Shown here piece by piece: positions 26,113-34,916 of a stretch of 62,815 nt of DNA. Below the pieces are notes generated by a model that had not been told where the DNA came from, ran no database searches, and was given only the letters and a program-made list of their open reading frames with translations. Within the stretch, counting starts at the first letter, position 1; each line of letters begins with the position of its first letter. A program made the position numbers and the translations under genes. The stretch lies in NCBI RefSeq assembly GCF_024623455.1, contig NZ_JANIPJ010000031.1:1-62815 (forward strand), in the 5' to 3' direction. This stretch comes from Paenibacillus soyae. Its GTDB lineage: Bacteria > Bacillota > Bacilli > Paenibacillales > Paenibacillaceae.

Positions 26113-27978
26113 ATGAAGACGATCAAATTGTCGATGGCGCAGGCATTGCTTCGATTTCTCGACAACCAGTACATATCGGTCGACGGGAAGGAGACGAAGT
26201 TCGTCAAAGGCGTCATGGGCATATTCGGGCACGGTAATGTGACGGGCATTGGCGAGGCGCTGGAGAGAAGTCCGGGAAGCTTAATCTTCATGCAAGGGAA
26301 AAACGAACAGGGCATGGCGCATGCGGCGACGGCTTTCGCGAAGCAGAGCGCGCGAAAGCAAATTATAGCCTGCACGTCCTCGATCGGACCGGGCGCGCTC
26401 AACATGGTGACGGCGGCCGGCACGGCCACCGTCAACCGGATCCCGCTGCTGCTGCTGCCGGGTGACAACTTCGCCTGCAGGCAGCCCGATCCGGTGCTGC
26501 AGCAGCTGGAGGATCCGAGCGACTATACGATATCGGCGGTCGACGCCTTTAAGCCGGTGAGCCGGTACTGGGATCGGATCGTCCGTCCGGAGCAGCTGAT
26601 GACCGCCGCGCTGCAGGCGATGCGCGTGCTGACCGATCCGGCGGAGACGGGAGCCGTCACGCTCGCGCTGCCGCAGGATGTGCAGGCGGAAACCTACGAT
26701 TACCCGGAAGCGTTCTTCGAGCGGAGGGTGCATACGGTAGATCGCCGTCCGCCCGCCGCGGACGCGATCCGGCGGGCATGCGGCGTACTCGCCGGCAAGC
26801 GGAAGCCGCTGCTCATCGCGGGCGGCGGCGTCCATTACAGCGGCGCGACGGAGGAGCTGGCGGCGTTCGCGGAGGCCTTCGGCATTCCGGTCGCCGAAAC
26901 CCAGGCGGGCAAAAGCGCTATGCGCTGGGACCATCCGCTGAACATGGGCGGGGTCGGCGTAACGGGGACGCTGGCGGCCAATCAGCTGGCGAAGGAAGCC
27001 GATGTCATTATCGGCGTCGGCACCCGGTATTCGGATTTTACGACGGCTTCGAAATCCGCGTTCGGCAACCCTGACGTGCAATTCATTAATATGAACGTTA
27101 GCTCGTTCGATTCGGCGAAGCTGAACGGCATCGCGGTAACGGCCGATGCCAAAGCGGCGATCGCCGCCCTTCATGCCGAGCTTGCGAAATCCGGCTACGC
27201 GAGCGGGTTCGAGGCCGGGGAGCTCGAGAGACGCAAGACGGAGTGGAACCTCGAGGTGGACCGCCTGTATGGTTTCGAGCATGAAGCGGGATTGGCCCAG
27301 ACGCGGGCTCTCGGCGTCATCAACGAAACGCTGCAGCCATCCGACGTCATTGTTGCGGCAGCCGGCAGTCTGCCAGGCGATCTGCATCGGCTTTGGCGGC
27401 CGTCCGAGGCCGGCACTTATCATATGGAATACGGCTTCTCGTGCATGGGCTACGAGATCAGCGGCGCGTTCGGCGCGGCGATAGCGGCTCCGGAACGTAA
27501 CGTCTATGCCGTCGTTGGAGACGGAAGCTACCTGATGCTGCACTCCGAGCTGATCACCAGCCTGCAGGAAGGGGTGAAGCTGACGGTGCTGCTCTTCGAC
27601 AACAGCGGCTTTCAATGCATTCACAATCTGCAAAGAGGGAACGGCAGCGACGGCTTCGGCAACGAATTCCGCTTCCGCGACGCGGCTACGGGCCAGTTGA
27701 ACGGGAGCTATATGCCGATGGATTTTGCGGCTCATGCTCGCAGTTTCGGCGCGCAAGCTTATACGGTCCGCACGGCCGAGCAGCTTCGCGAGGCGCTGCT
27801 GCAGGCGCGGGAGGAAACCGTGTCGACGCTGATCGAAATCAAGGTGCTGCCCGGCACGAACTCGGACGGCTACGAATCGTGGTGGCGCGTGGACGTGCCG
27901 GCGGTGTCGGCCAGTCCGAAGGTAGAGGCGGCGCAGCGCGCCATGGCGGCGGGAATCGCCAAAGCAAGGGAGCTGTAA
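26113..27978 (+). CDS. iolD: 3D-(3,5/4)-trihydroxycyclohexane-1,2-dione hydrolase
   Basis: A 621-residue thiamine-diphosphate enzyme of myo-inositol catabolism that opens the ring of trihydroxycyclohexanedione to 5-deoxy-D-glucuronate. The N-terminal half has FVKGVMGIFGHGNVTGIGEAL with the activating Glu region, and the C-terminal half the ThDP/Mg motif VVGDGSYLMLHSELITSLQ...LFDNSGFQCIHNLQ. Length and motifs match IolD. It is first in the iolDECAGB order seen here. A LacI-like palindrome precedes it. Identity as IolD rather than another ThDP enzyme is supported by the neighbouring iolE, iolC, iolG and iolB. Confidence 0.95.
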   Translation: MKTIKLSMAQALLRFLDNQYISVDGKETKFVKGVMGIFGHGNVTGIGEALERSPGSLIFMQGKNEQGMAHAATAFAKQSARKQIIACTSSIGPGALNMVTAAGTATVNRIPLLLLPGDNFACRQPDPVLQQLEDPSDYTISAVDAFKPVSRYWDRIVRPEQLMTAALQAMRVLTDPAETGAVTLALPQDVQAETYDYPEAFFERRVHTVDRRPPAADAIRRACGVLAGKRKPLLIAGGGVHYSGATEELAAFAEAFGIPVAETQAGKSAMRWDHPLNMGGVGVTGTLAANQLAKEADVIIGVGTRYSDFTTASKSAFGNPDVQFINMNVSSFDSAKLNGIAVTADAKAAIAALHAELAKSGYASGFEAGELERRKTEWNLEVDRLYGFEHEAGLAQTRALGVINETLQPSDVIVAAAGSLPGDLHRLWRPSEAGTYHMEYGFSCMGYEISGAFGAAIAAPERNVYAVVGDGSYLMLHSELITSLQEGVKLTVLLFDNSGFQCIHNLQRGNGSDGFGNEFRFRDAATGQLNGSYMPMDFAAHARSFGAQAYTVRTAEQLREALLQAREETVSTLIEIKVLPGTNSDGYESWWRVDVPAVSASPKVEAAQRAMAAGIAKAREL

Positions 27979-27987
27979 GAAGCAGGC

Positions 27988-28032
27988 TTGCCGGCCTGTT
28001 TGCCCGGCTGCATGAACGGGAGAGGCCGGCAA
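27988..28032 (+). other. intercistronic hairpin between iolD and iolE
   Basis: Perfect 10-bp arms TTGCCGGCCT (27988-27997) and AGGCCGGCAA (28023-28032), with an inner CCCG/CGGG stem. There is no T-run. Likely a message-stability or processing element rather than a terminator. Confidence 0.6.
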
Positions 28033-28067
28033 ACGGGTCAGACAATCAAAGCGGGGAGGACAGTTGC

Positions 28068-28985
28068 ATGCGGAAACAAAGAGCTTTTCAAATCGGCATT
28101 CATCCCATTAACTGGGTGGGGGAGGATGTCCGGGAGCATGGGGAAGCCACGACGTTCGAGACGATTGTGGACGATATCCAGAGGCTGGGGTTAACCGGCA
28201 CGGAGATGGGACGCAAATATCCGCAGGATCGGGCGCTCCTGAAGAGAGAGCTGGACTCTCGGGGAATCAGGCTCGTCTCGCAATGGAAGTCCGTGCTGTT
28301 CTCTGACCCCGCTTACCGGGAGTCGGAACTGGCGGCTTACCGGTCACACGCCGAATTTCTAAGCGAAATGGGCAGCACGGTCATCAGCACGGCGGAGGTT
28401 GGCGGCTCGCTGCATTTCGATCCGCGCCGCACGCCGAACGAGAAGGAGGTGCTCCGTCTCGACGAAGCCGGCTGGCGAAGCTTGGCGGAAGGCTTGAACG
28501 CGGCGGGGAGCATCGCCCGCGAATACGGTTTGAAGCTGACGTACCACCACCACGGCGGAACAGTCGTGGAATCGCCCGAGGAAATCGACCGCCTCATGGA
28601 GCTGACGGACCCGTCGCTCGTCTGGCTGCTGTACGATACGGGTCACGCCTATTACGGCGGCGCCGATCCGCTGCAAGTGCTTCGGAAGCATTACGACCGC
28701 ATCGCGTACATCCATCTGAAGGACGTGCGGCCGGCGGTATTAGAGGAAGCGAGGGCGGAAGGGGCGGACTTCGTCACTTGCATTCGCAAGGGTGTGTTCA
28801 CCGTACCCGGCGACGGCTGCATCGATTTCGCGCCCATCCTCGGAGAGCTGGTTGCCAGAGGCTATGACGGCTGGGCGATGCTTGAAGGCGAGCAGGACCC
28901 CGCGCTTCATCCGCCGTTCGAATACGCGCGGAACGCGCTGCACTATATTGACGCTCGGCTTGAAGCCGCCGGCGGGAAGGAGTAG
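28068..28985 (+). CDS. iolE: inosose dehydratase
   Basis: A 305-residue TIM-barrel enzyme that dehydrates scyllo-inosose to the dione used by IolD. FQIGIHPINWVGEDV opens it as in IolE, and ISTAEVGGSLHFD, LTYHHHGGTVVES, LLYDTGHAYYGG and IAYIHLKDVR carry the metal-binding residues. The start at 28068 follows GCGGGGAGG at the right distance. Frame continuity upstream is only the open reverse phase of iolD. It is followed by iolC after three bases. Confidence 0.94.
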   Translation: MRKQRAFQIGIHPINWVGEDVREHGEATTFETIVDDIQRLGLTGTEMGRKYPQDRALLKRELDSRGIRLVSQWKSVLFSDPAYRESELAAYRSHAEFLSEMGSTVISTAEVGGSLHFDPRRTPNEKEVLRLDEAGWRSLAEGLNAAGSIAREYGLKLTYHHHGGTVVESPEEIDRLMELTDPSLVWLLYDTGHAYYGGADPLQVLRKHYDRIAYIHLKDVRPAVLEEARAEGADFVTCIRKGVFTVPGDGCIDFAPILGELVARGYDGWAMLEGEQDPALHPPFEYARNALHYIDARLEAAGGKE

Positions 28986-28988
28986 AAG

Positions 28989-30002
28989 ATGACGAAATCA
29001 CGGATCGCTTTCGACGCGTCGAAGCCGCTGGACTTTGTCGCCATCGGCCGGCTGTGCATCGACCTGAACGCCAACGAAATCAACCGCCCGATGGAGGAGA
29101 CGGTTACCTTCACCAAATACGTGGGCGGCTCGCCGGCGAATATCTGCATCGGCATGTCCCGTCTCGGGCAGCGTACCGCGTTTATCGGCAAAGTAGCCGA
29201 CGACCAGATGGGACGGTTCATTACCGGCTACCTGGACCGGGAAGGCATTGAAACCTCCGGCGTGACCGTCGATAAGACGGGGGCCGTCACAGGACTTGCT
29301 TTTACGGAAATTAAAAGCCCTACAGACTGCAGCATTCTCATGTATCGGGACAATGTCGCGGATTTGAAGCTGGAGGCGGGAGAGGTGAAGGAGGAGCTTA
29401 TCGCGGATGCGAAGCTGCTGCTGATCTCCGGCACGGCGCTGGCGCAAAGCCCGTCGCGGGAAGCGGTGTTCCAGGCGCTGGACTACGCGAAGCGCCACGG
29501 GACCGCCATCGCCTTCGATCTCGACTACAGGCCGTACACATGGACCTCCGACGAGGAAACGGCCGTCTACTACAATCTCGCGGCCGAGAAATGCGACATT
29601 ATTATCGGTACGCGTGAAGAGTTCGACATGATGGAACGACTCGGCGGCAATCCGGGGCGCGACGATCATATAACGGCGGCCAAATGGTTCCACCACTCGG
29701 CGGACATCGTCATTATCAAGCATGGCAAAGACGGCTCGATCGCGTATACGAAGGACGGCGCCTCCCACCGGGCGAGAAGCTTCCCGGCGAAGGTCGTCAA
29801 GACGTTCGGAGCGGGCGACTCCTATGCGGCGGGCTTCCTATACGGACTTATGCAGGGCTGGGAAATCAGCGCCAGCATGGAGTTCGGCAGCGCGGCCGCC
29901 TGCATCGTGATCTCCAGCCACAGCTGCTCGGACGCGATGCCGACGGCGCCGCAGGTTCACGACTATATCGAACGCTGCCTCAAAGGCGAGATCAACGTGT
30001 AA
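28989..30002 (+). CDS. iolC: 5-dehydro-2-deoxygluconokinase
   Basis: A 337-residue PfkB-family kinase that phosphorylates 5-dehydro-2-deoxy-D-gluconate. LDFVAIGRLCIDLNANE and YVGGSPANICIGMSRLG are the N-terminal substrate-binding signature, and VVKTFGAGDSYAAGFLYGL holds the catalytic Asp of the PfkB C-terminal signature. It lies three bases behind iolE. No aldolase gene (iolJ), which would split its product, is in this window. Confidence 0.95.
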   Translation: MTKSRIAFDASKPLDFVAIGRLCIDLNANEINRPMEETVTFTKYVGGSPANICIGMSRLGQRTAFIGKVADDQMGRFITGYLDREGIETSGVTVDKTGAVTGLAFTEIKSPTDCSILMYRDNVADLKLEAGEVKEELIADAKLLLISGTALAQSPSREAVFQALDYAKRHGTAIAFDLDYRPYTWTSDEETAVYYNLAAEKCDIIIGTREEFDMMERLGGNPGRDDHITAAKWFHHSADIVIIKHGKDGSIAYTKDGASHRARSFPAKVVKTFGAGDSYAAGFLYGLMQGWEISASMEFGSAAACIVISSHSCSDAMPTAPQVHDYIERCLKGEINV

Positions 30003-30039
30003 GCTTGTTAACCAATCCAACAAAAAGAGGGGATGACCG

Positions 30040-31497
30040 ATGATGAACGCTAACGTGAACACATTGAACAACCTGATCGGAGGGCAATGGGTGCCGTCCC
30101 GATCCGGCAAGACGGAGCCGGTATATAACCCGGCAACGGAGGAAGTGCTGGCCCATGTGCCGATCTCCTCGAGAGAGGAGCTGGACGAGGCGGTCGCCGC
30201 CGCGAAGACGGCATTCCATAGCTGGAGCCGGACTCCGGTGCCGCGCCGCGCCCGCGTGCTATTCAAGTATCAGCAGCTGCTCGTCGAGCATTGGGAGGAG
30301 CTGGCCCGCCTCATTACGCAGGAGAACGGGAAAAGCTACACGGAAGCGTACGGCGAGGTGCAGCGCGGCATCGAATGCGTTGAATTCGCGGCCGGCGCGC
30401 CGACGCTGATGATGGGCAAGCAGCTGCCGGATATCGCGAGCAACCTGGAGTCGGGCATGTATCGGTATCCGATCGGCGTCGTCGGCGGCATAACGCCGTT
30501 CAACTTCCCGATGATGGTGCCTTGCTGGATGTTCCCGCTGGCCATCGCCTGCGGCAACGCTTTTGTGCTCAAGCCGTCGGAGCGGACGCCGCTGCTCGCG
30601 GTCCGGCTCGCGGAGCTGATGATGGAAGCGGGGCTGCCGGCAGGCGTGCTGAGCGTCGTCCACGGCGCGCATGACGTCGTTAACGGCATCCTGGAGAATC
30701 GGGACGTAGCCGCGGTTTCGTTCGTCGGTTCGCAGCCGGTTGCCGAGTACGTCTACAAGAAAGGAACGGCGAACGGCAAGCGGGTACAGGCGCTGGCCGG
30801 CGCCAAAAACCACTCGATCGTCATGCCGGACGCGGATCTCGACGCGGCGGTCACCCAAATCGTAAGCGCCGCCTTCGGTTCGGCGGGCGAACGCTGCATG
30901 GCCTGCGCGGTCGTCATCGCGGTTGGCGACGCGGCCGACCCGCTCGTGGAGAAGCTGCAGCAGGCGGCGGACGCGATCACCATCGGCAACGGCATGGACG
31001 AGGGCATATTCCTGGGCCCCGTTATCCGCCATTCCCACAAAGCGCGCACGCTCGGCTACATCGAGTCCGGCGAGCAGGAAGGCGCGACGCTGCTGCGCGA
31101 CGGCCGCAAGGATGCCGCCGCAGGCGGAGACGGCTATTTCGTCGGACCGACGATCTTCGACCATGTCAGCTGCGAGATGAAGATCTGGCAGGATGAAATA
31201 TTCGCGCCGGTCTTATCGGTGATGCGCGCCGCGACTCTCGAGGAAGCGATCGACATCGCCAACCGCTCGAATTTCGCCAACGGGGCGTGCCTATTCACCA
31301 AGGACGGCAGCCATGTCAGACAGTTCCGCGAGACGATCGACGCCGGCATGCTCGGCATCAACCTGGGCGTTCCCGCGCCGATGGCGTTCTTCCCATTCTC
31401 CGGCTGGAAGGATTCGTTCTACGGCGATCTCCATGCCAACGGCACGGACGGCGTCGAGTTCTATACCCGCAAAAAAATGGTAACGGCCCGCTGGTAA
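30040..31497 (+). CDS. iolA: methylmalonate-semialdehyde dehydrogenase (acylating)
   Basis: A 485-residue CoA-dependent aldehyde dehydrogenase (MmsA type) that turns malonate semialdehyde into acetyl-CoA, the last inositol step. Motifs: NLIGGQWVPSRSG, GGITPFNFPMMVPCWMFPLA, AVSFVGSQPVAEYVYKKG and the catalytic-cysteine segment GSAGERCMACAVVI. Two consecutive ATGs (30040 and 30043) follow AGAGGGG. A 13-bp hairpin follows its stop. Confidence 0.94.
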   Translation: MMNANVNTLNNLIGGQWVPSRSGKTEPVYNPATEEVLAHVPISSREELDEAVAAAKTAFHSWSRTPVPRRARVLFKYQQLLVEHWEELARLITQENGKSYTEAYGEVQRGIECVEFAAGAPTLMMGKQLPDIASNLESGMYRYPIGVVGGITPFNFPMMVPCWMFPLAIACGNAFVLKPSERTPLLAVRLAELMMEAGLPAGVLSVVHGAHDVVNGILENRDVAAVSFVGSQPVAEYVYKKGTANGKRVQALAGAKNHSIVMPDADLDAAVTQIVSAAFGSAGERCMACAVVIAVGDAADPLVEKLQQAADAITIGNGMDEGIFLGPVIRHSHKARTLGYIESGEQEGATLLRDGRKDAAAGGDGYFVGPTIFDHVSCEMKIWQDEIFAPVLSVMRAATLEEAIDIANRSNFANGACLFTKDGSHVRQFRETIDAGMLGINLGVPAPMAFFPFSGWKDSFYGDLHANGTDGVEFYTRKKMVTARW

Positions 31498-31522
31498 TCA
31501 GCGCAGCGCATAAATGGACGGA

Positions 31523-31555
31523 CAGTCGCGAAGCCCAAGACCGGCTTCGCGACTG
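31523..31555 (+). other. intercistronic hairpin between iolA and iolG
   Basis: Perfect 13-bp arms CAGTCGCGAAGCC (31523-31535) and GGCTTCGCGACTG (31543-31555) around a seven-base loop, without a T-run. It may protect or process the message, giving different amounts of the two halves of the operon. Confidence 0.65.
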
Positions 31556-31577
31556 AATCGGAAGGAGCGGCAGCAGC

Positions 31578-32591
31578 ATGAAGAAGGTAAGAGTAGGCAT
31601 AATCGGCGCAGGGCGCATCGGCAAAATTCACGCCGATAATTTGCTTCGCATGGCGGAGGCGGAGGTCGTCGCGATCAGCGATCTGTTCGCCGGCGATGAA
31701 CTTCAAGCGTGGGCCGGCGAACGCGGCATCGGCCTTGTAACGACGGACAGCTCGGAGCTGATCCGTCATCCGGACATCGACGCGGTCTTTATTTGCTCGT
31801 CGACGGACACGCACGTCCCCTTGATCGTTCAAGCCGCGGAGGCGGGCAAGCACGTCTTCTGCGAGAAGCCGGTAAGCATGGACGCGGACCGGACCAGAGA
31901 AGCGCTTCAAGCGGTGCGGAAAGCCGGAGTCAAGCTCCAGATCGGCTTCAACCGGCGCTTCGACCATAATTTTAAGCGACTCCGAGAGCTGGTCGCGCAA
32001 GGGCGCATAGGCGAACCGCATATCGTTAAGATCACGTCGCGGGACCCGAATCCACCGAGTCCGGAGTACGTCAAGGTTTCCGGCGGCATCTTCATGGACA
32101 TGGCGATCCACGACTTCGACATGGCCCGGTACGTGACGGGGAGCGAGGTCGAATCCGTATTCGCCCAAGGCGCGGTGCTCGTCGATCCGGCGATCGCCGA
32201 GCTGGGCGATCTCGACACGGCCATTACGACGCTGACGTTCGCCAGCGGCGCGCTCGCGGTCATCGACAACAGCCGCAGAGCCGCGTACGGCTACGATCAG
32301 CGGGTCGAGGTTTTTGGCTCCAAGGGAGCGGTTTCCGCGGACAACGACTACCCGAATACGGTCGTCGTCAGCGACGAAGACGGCGTCGGCCGCGACAAGC
32401 CGCTGCATTTCTTCTTGGAGCGCTACAACGAGGCGTATGTCGAGGAAACGAAAATGTTCATAGACAGCGTGCTGCATGACCGGCCGCTGCCGGTCGAAGG
32501 CTTCGACGGGCTTCAAGCGGAGCTCATCGCGCTGGCCGCGAAGCAGTCCGTTAAGCTGGGCAAGCCCGTTAAGCTTAGCGAGCTGGCATAA
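31578..32591 (+). CDS. iolG: inositol 2-dehydrogenase
   Basis: A 337-residue NAD-dependent Gfo/Idh/MocA oxidoreductase that oxidises myo-inositol to scyllo-inosose. The dinucleotide fold reads VGIIGAGRIGKIHADNL, followed by FCEKPVSMD with the catalytic Lys and GIFMDMAIHDFDMARYV with Asp/His. GGAAGGAGCGG precedes the ATG. Position inside the iol operon supports this identity over other Gfo/Idh sugar dehydrogenases. Confidence 0.93.
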   Translation: MKKVRVGIIGAGRIGKIHADNLLRMAEAEVVAISDLFAGDELQAWAGERGIGLVTTDSSELIRHPDIDAVFICSSTDTHVPLIVQAAEAGKHVFCEKPVSMDADRTREALQAVRKAGVKLQIGFNRRFDHNFKRLRELVAQGRIGEPHIVKITSRDPNPPSPEYVKVSGGIFMDMAIHDFDMARYVTGSEVESVFAQGAVLVDPAIAELGDLDTAITTLTFASGALAVIDNSRRAAYGYDQRVEVFGSKGAVSADNDYPNTVVVSDEDGVGRDKPLHFFLERYNEAYVEETKMFIDSVLHDRPLPVEGFDGLQAELIALAAKQSVKLGKPVKLSELA

Positions 32592-32618
32592 AAGAATCGG
32601 CGAGGAGGGTATAAAAGC

Positions 32619-33440
32619 ATGGTTCAATTCATCGTACCGGCCAAGTCGTCGCCTGACGCGGATGGCTGCGTTCTGTCGATTACGCCGCAGTCGGCGGGCT
32701 GGGATTATGTCGGCTTTGAAGTGTTCAAGCTGGCCGAGGGGGAATCGCTTCGCCGCGAAACGGGCGGGCAGGAAGTCTGTTTGGTGCTGCTTAGCGGCAA
32801 GGCGGACGTCGCGACAAGCGCCGGCAGCTGGAGCGGGATCGGCAAGCGGATGAGCGTCTTCGAGAAAATACCGCCCTATGCGGTATACGTGCCAAGCGGC
32901 GACCGCTACGAAGTAACCGCCTTGACTGAGCTTGAGCTGGCCGTTTGCTTGGCGCCAGGCCAAGCAGGACATGAGGCGCGTCTTATCGCGCCGGAGCATG
33001 TCGCCGTCGAGCAGCGCGGAAGCGGCAGCATGGAGCGGCTGGTTCAGCATATCCTGCCGGAGAGCGAGCCGGCGGACAGCCTGCTCGTGGTCGAGGTGTT
33101 CACGCCCGGCGGCAACTGGTCCAGCTATCCACCCCACAAGCATGACCGGGACTTCCTTCCGGAGGAGTCGCTGCTCGAAGAGACGTACTATTACCATACC
33201 AACCCGGCTTCGGGCTTCGCGATTCAGCGCGTATACACGGACGACCGGTCCCTCGACGAAACGCTTGCCGTGCGCGACGGCGAAGCGGTGCTCGTGCCGA
33301 GAGGCTATCACCCCGTGGCGGCGCCGCCCGGCTACGACGTCTATTATTTGAACGTGATGGCCGGACCGACCCGCACATGGAAAATTTATAACGACCCTGA
33401 CCATGAGTGGTTAGTGTCTCCGCAAGCGGTTCCGAGATAA
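32619..33440 (+). CDS. iolB: 5-deoxy-glucuronate isomerase
   Basis: A 273-residue cupin enzyme that isomerises 5-deoxy-glucuronate to 5-dehydro-2-deoxygluconate. The metal-binding cupin motif is clear in NWSSYPPHKHDRDFLPEESLLEETYYY, and VLVPRGYHPVAAPPGYDVYYLNVMAG is the C-terminal signature of IolB. GGAGGG precedes the start. It is the last catabolic gene of the operon. Confidence 0.95.
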   Translation: MVQFIVPAKSSPDADGCVLSITPQSAGWDYVGFEVFKLAEGESLRRETGGQEVCLVLLSGKADVATSAGSWSGIGKRMSVFEKIPPYAVYVPSGDRYEVTALTELELAVCLAPGQAGHEARLIAPEHVAVEQRGSGSMERLVQHILPESEPADSLLVVEVFTPGGNWSSYPPHKHDRDFLPEESLLEETYYYHTNPASGFAIQRVYTDDRSLDETLAVRDGEAVLVPRGYHPVAAPPGYDVYYLNVMAGPTRTWKIYNDPDHEWLVSPQAVPR

Positions 33441-33448
33441 GGATTGAT

Positions 33449-33454
33449 AGCGCT
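33449..33454 (+). promoter_or_regulatory. AGCGCT core before the LacI-type gene
   Basis: The six-base palindrome within TGATAGCGCTCTC repeats the core of the element before iolD. The site suggests self-control of the regulator, but a six-base match alone is weak. Confidence 0.3.
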
Positions 33455-33510
33455 CTCTTTTACGCGCATAATGGAAATACGAACCATAACGAGTGTGAAT
33501 GGAGAACGGA

Positions 33511-34506
33511 ATGATGAAAGCGACCATCTACGATATCGCCAAGGAAGCCGGCGTATCCATTGCTACCGTGTCCCATGTCATTAACGGCAAAGGAAAGATC
33601 AGCAAGGAACGCCGCGAAGAGATCAGGGGCATCATGGCGCGCATGGGCTATAAGCCCAGCATGATCGCGTCCGCGTTGACCAGCAAGAAGACGTATGCCC
33701 TTGGCTTGCTCGTGCCGGACATATCCAATCCTTTCTTTGCCGAAATCGCCAGGGCGGTCGAGGACGAGGGGCAGCGTCACGGCTACAGCGTCTTCATATG
33801 CAGCACCGATAACCAGGACGAGAAAGTGGAGCGTTACGCCGCTTTGCTTCAGCAGAAGAAGGTGGACGGCGTCATTATCGGGACGGGAATGAAGGATCCG
33901 TCGGCGCTGGAGCCGCTGCTTCACGACAACGTTCCGATTGCCCTTCTTGCCCGCGAGCTCCCGTCGGTCAACGTTCCGACCGTTATCGTGGACGATTACG
34001 CGGGGGGAGCCGCCGCTGCGGAGCATCTCATCGCGCTTGGCCACCGCAGACTAGCCGTACTGGCCGAGCAGGAGTCGATCAGCAGCAGCCGGGAGAGGGT
34101 ACGGGGATTCAGGCAGGCCGCCGAAGCGGCCGGCGTTACCCTCGATCCGGCTCTTGTTCGAAGCAGCGGCATGAAGGACAGCAAGGACAGGGCTCTGGAG
34201 CTTCTCCAGGGAGAGAATCGTCCGACCGCCGTCTTCTGCTGCAACGATATGCTTGCGATCGGGGCGCTGCGGGCGGCCAAGCAAGCGGGACTGTGCATTC
34301 CGCAGGACTGTTCGATCGTCGGGTTCGACGATACGGTGCTCGCTTCCGTAACGGATCTTACCACCATTGCCCAGCCCATCGAACGGCTGGGGCAGACGGC
34401 CGTGCAGCTGCTGCTTCGCCATATCGGCCAGCCGGGAGAGCGCTCCGAGCGTATCGTGCTTCCTCCCGTGCTCGTCATGCGCCAGTCTTCGTCGGCATTA
34501 TCCTGA
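33511..34506 (+). CDS. LacI-family transcriptional regulator (probable iol regulator)
   Basis: A 331-residue LacI/GalR regulator. The N-terminal helix-turn-helix is TIYDIAKEAGVSIATVSHVIN, followed by the hinge and a periplasmic-binding-protein-like ligand domain (GLLVPDISNPFFAEIARAVE, VDGVIIGTG, VFCCNDMLAIGAL, SIVGFDD). GGAG lies at the right distance; 33514 is an equally possible ATG. It follows iolB by 70 bp in the same direction. In B. subtilis the iol genes are governed by a DeoR-family IolR, so a LacI-type protein would be a different solution. The ligand is not known. Confidence 0.9.
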   Translation: MMKATIYDIAKEAGVSIATVSHVINGKGKISKERREEIRGIMARMGYKPSMIASALTSKKTYALGLLVPDISNPFFAEIARAVEDEGQRHGYSVFICSTDNQDEKVERYAALLQQKKVDGVIIGTGMKDPSALEPLLHDNVPIALLARELPSVNVPTVIVDDYAGGAAAAEHLIALGHRRLAVLAEQESISSSRERVRGFRQAAEAAGVTLDPALVRSSGMKDSKDRALELLQGENRPTAVFCCNDMLAIGALRAAKQAGLCIPQDCSIVGFDDTVLASVTDLTTIAQPIERLGQTAVQLLLRHIGQPGERSERIVLPPVLVMRQSSSALS

Positions 34507-34513
34507 AATTGTT

Positions 34514-34551
34514 AGAACGAGCTCAAAGGGTCCTCCCTTTGGGCTCGTTCT
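34514..34551 (+). terminator. terminator of the iol/LacI unit
   Basis: AGAACGAGCTCAAAGGG (34514-34530) and CCCTTTGGGCTCGTTCT (34535-34551) form a 17-bp stem with one wobble and a four-base loop; the T tail is short. Confidence 0.75.
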
Positions 34552-34578
34552 TCTACGGAGAGAGAACTTTCCAACTAA

Positions 34579-34606
34579 TTGGTTATACTTGTTTTCGGCC
34601 TGTAAT
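34579..34606 (+). promoter_or_regulatory. possible promoter of the small-ORF unit
   Basis: TTGGTT (34579-34584), a 16-bp spacer and TGTAAT (34601-34606) stand 55 bp before the small ORF. The -10 has five of six consensus bases, the -35 three. A sporulation-sigma promoter is an alternative that cannot be excluded. Confidence 0.25.
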
Positions 34607-34661
34607 CGGAGCGGTATGCATGCTATATTTAATTCACTAAGACGACGGAGGAGTGAGGACA

Positions 34662-34727
34662 ATGGCTGAAATGATGATCAACGATGCTTTGGCTCAAGGA
34701 GGCGATCCTCACGGCTCACTGTTCTAA
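34662..34727 (+). CDS. 21-residue small ORF, function unknown
   Basis: ATG 34662 to TAA 34725-34727 encodes 21 residues beginning MAEMMINDAL and ending in a GGDPHGSLF-type tail. The Shine-Dalgarno GGAGGAGTGAGG (34647-34658) is among the best in the window. The unit sits alone between the terminator at 34514 and the hairpin at 34751, transcribed in the direction of rsgA. It has no membrane helix and is not recognised. Such isolated, well-translated short ORFs may be small proteins or leader peptides; an untranslated small RNA is the alternative. Confidence 0.55.
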   Translation: MAEMMINDALAQGGDPHGSLF

Positions 34728-34750
34728 ACATGGGAGCCAATGAATGAATC

Positions 34751-34788
34751 GCCCCGGAACCGAAGCGCAGGGTTCCGGGGCTTTCCTA
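34751..34788 (+). terminator. terminator after the small ORF
   Basis: Perfect 11-bp arms GCCCCGGAACC (34751-34761) and GGTTCCGGGGC (34771-34781), followed by a pyrimidine stretch. Confidence 0.75.
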
Positions 34789-34916
34789 TGTCTTTTTTCG
34801 CGCATAACCAGACATTGCGAAGCCGCCGATACGAAAGTCATCCGTCGCGGCTTCTTTGCGTTGCGCGCGTGTGCGATTGTTGCGCTGACAGGATTATAAT
34901 GGGAGGAATTTACACA

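Noticed and set aside
26281..28032. 583-codon open frame on the minus strand across iolD
   Set aside because: It is the open reverse phase of a GC-rich gene; iolD on the plus strand has clear catalytic motifs, and the reverse protein is Arg/His-rich without a ribosome site or any recognised domain.
31461..33404. 647-codon open frame on the minus strand across iolG and iolB
   Set aside because: Same cause: shadow of two well-supported plus-strand genes; composition is Arg/Ala/His-rich.
34891..34901. TATAAT followed by ATG at 34899 as rsgA promoter/start
   Set aside because: The hexamer would overlap the start codon and there is no fitting -35; TTG 34917 with GGGAGG is preferred, though not certain.
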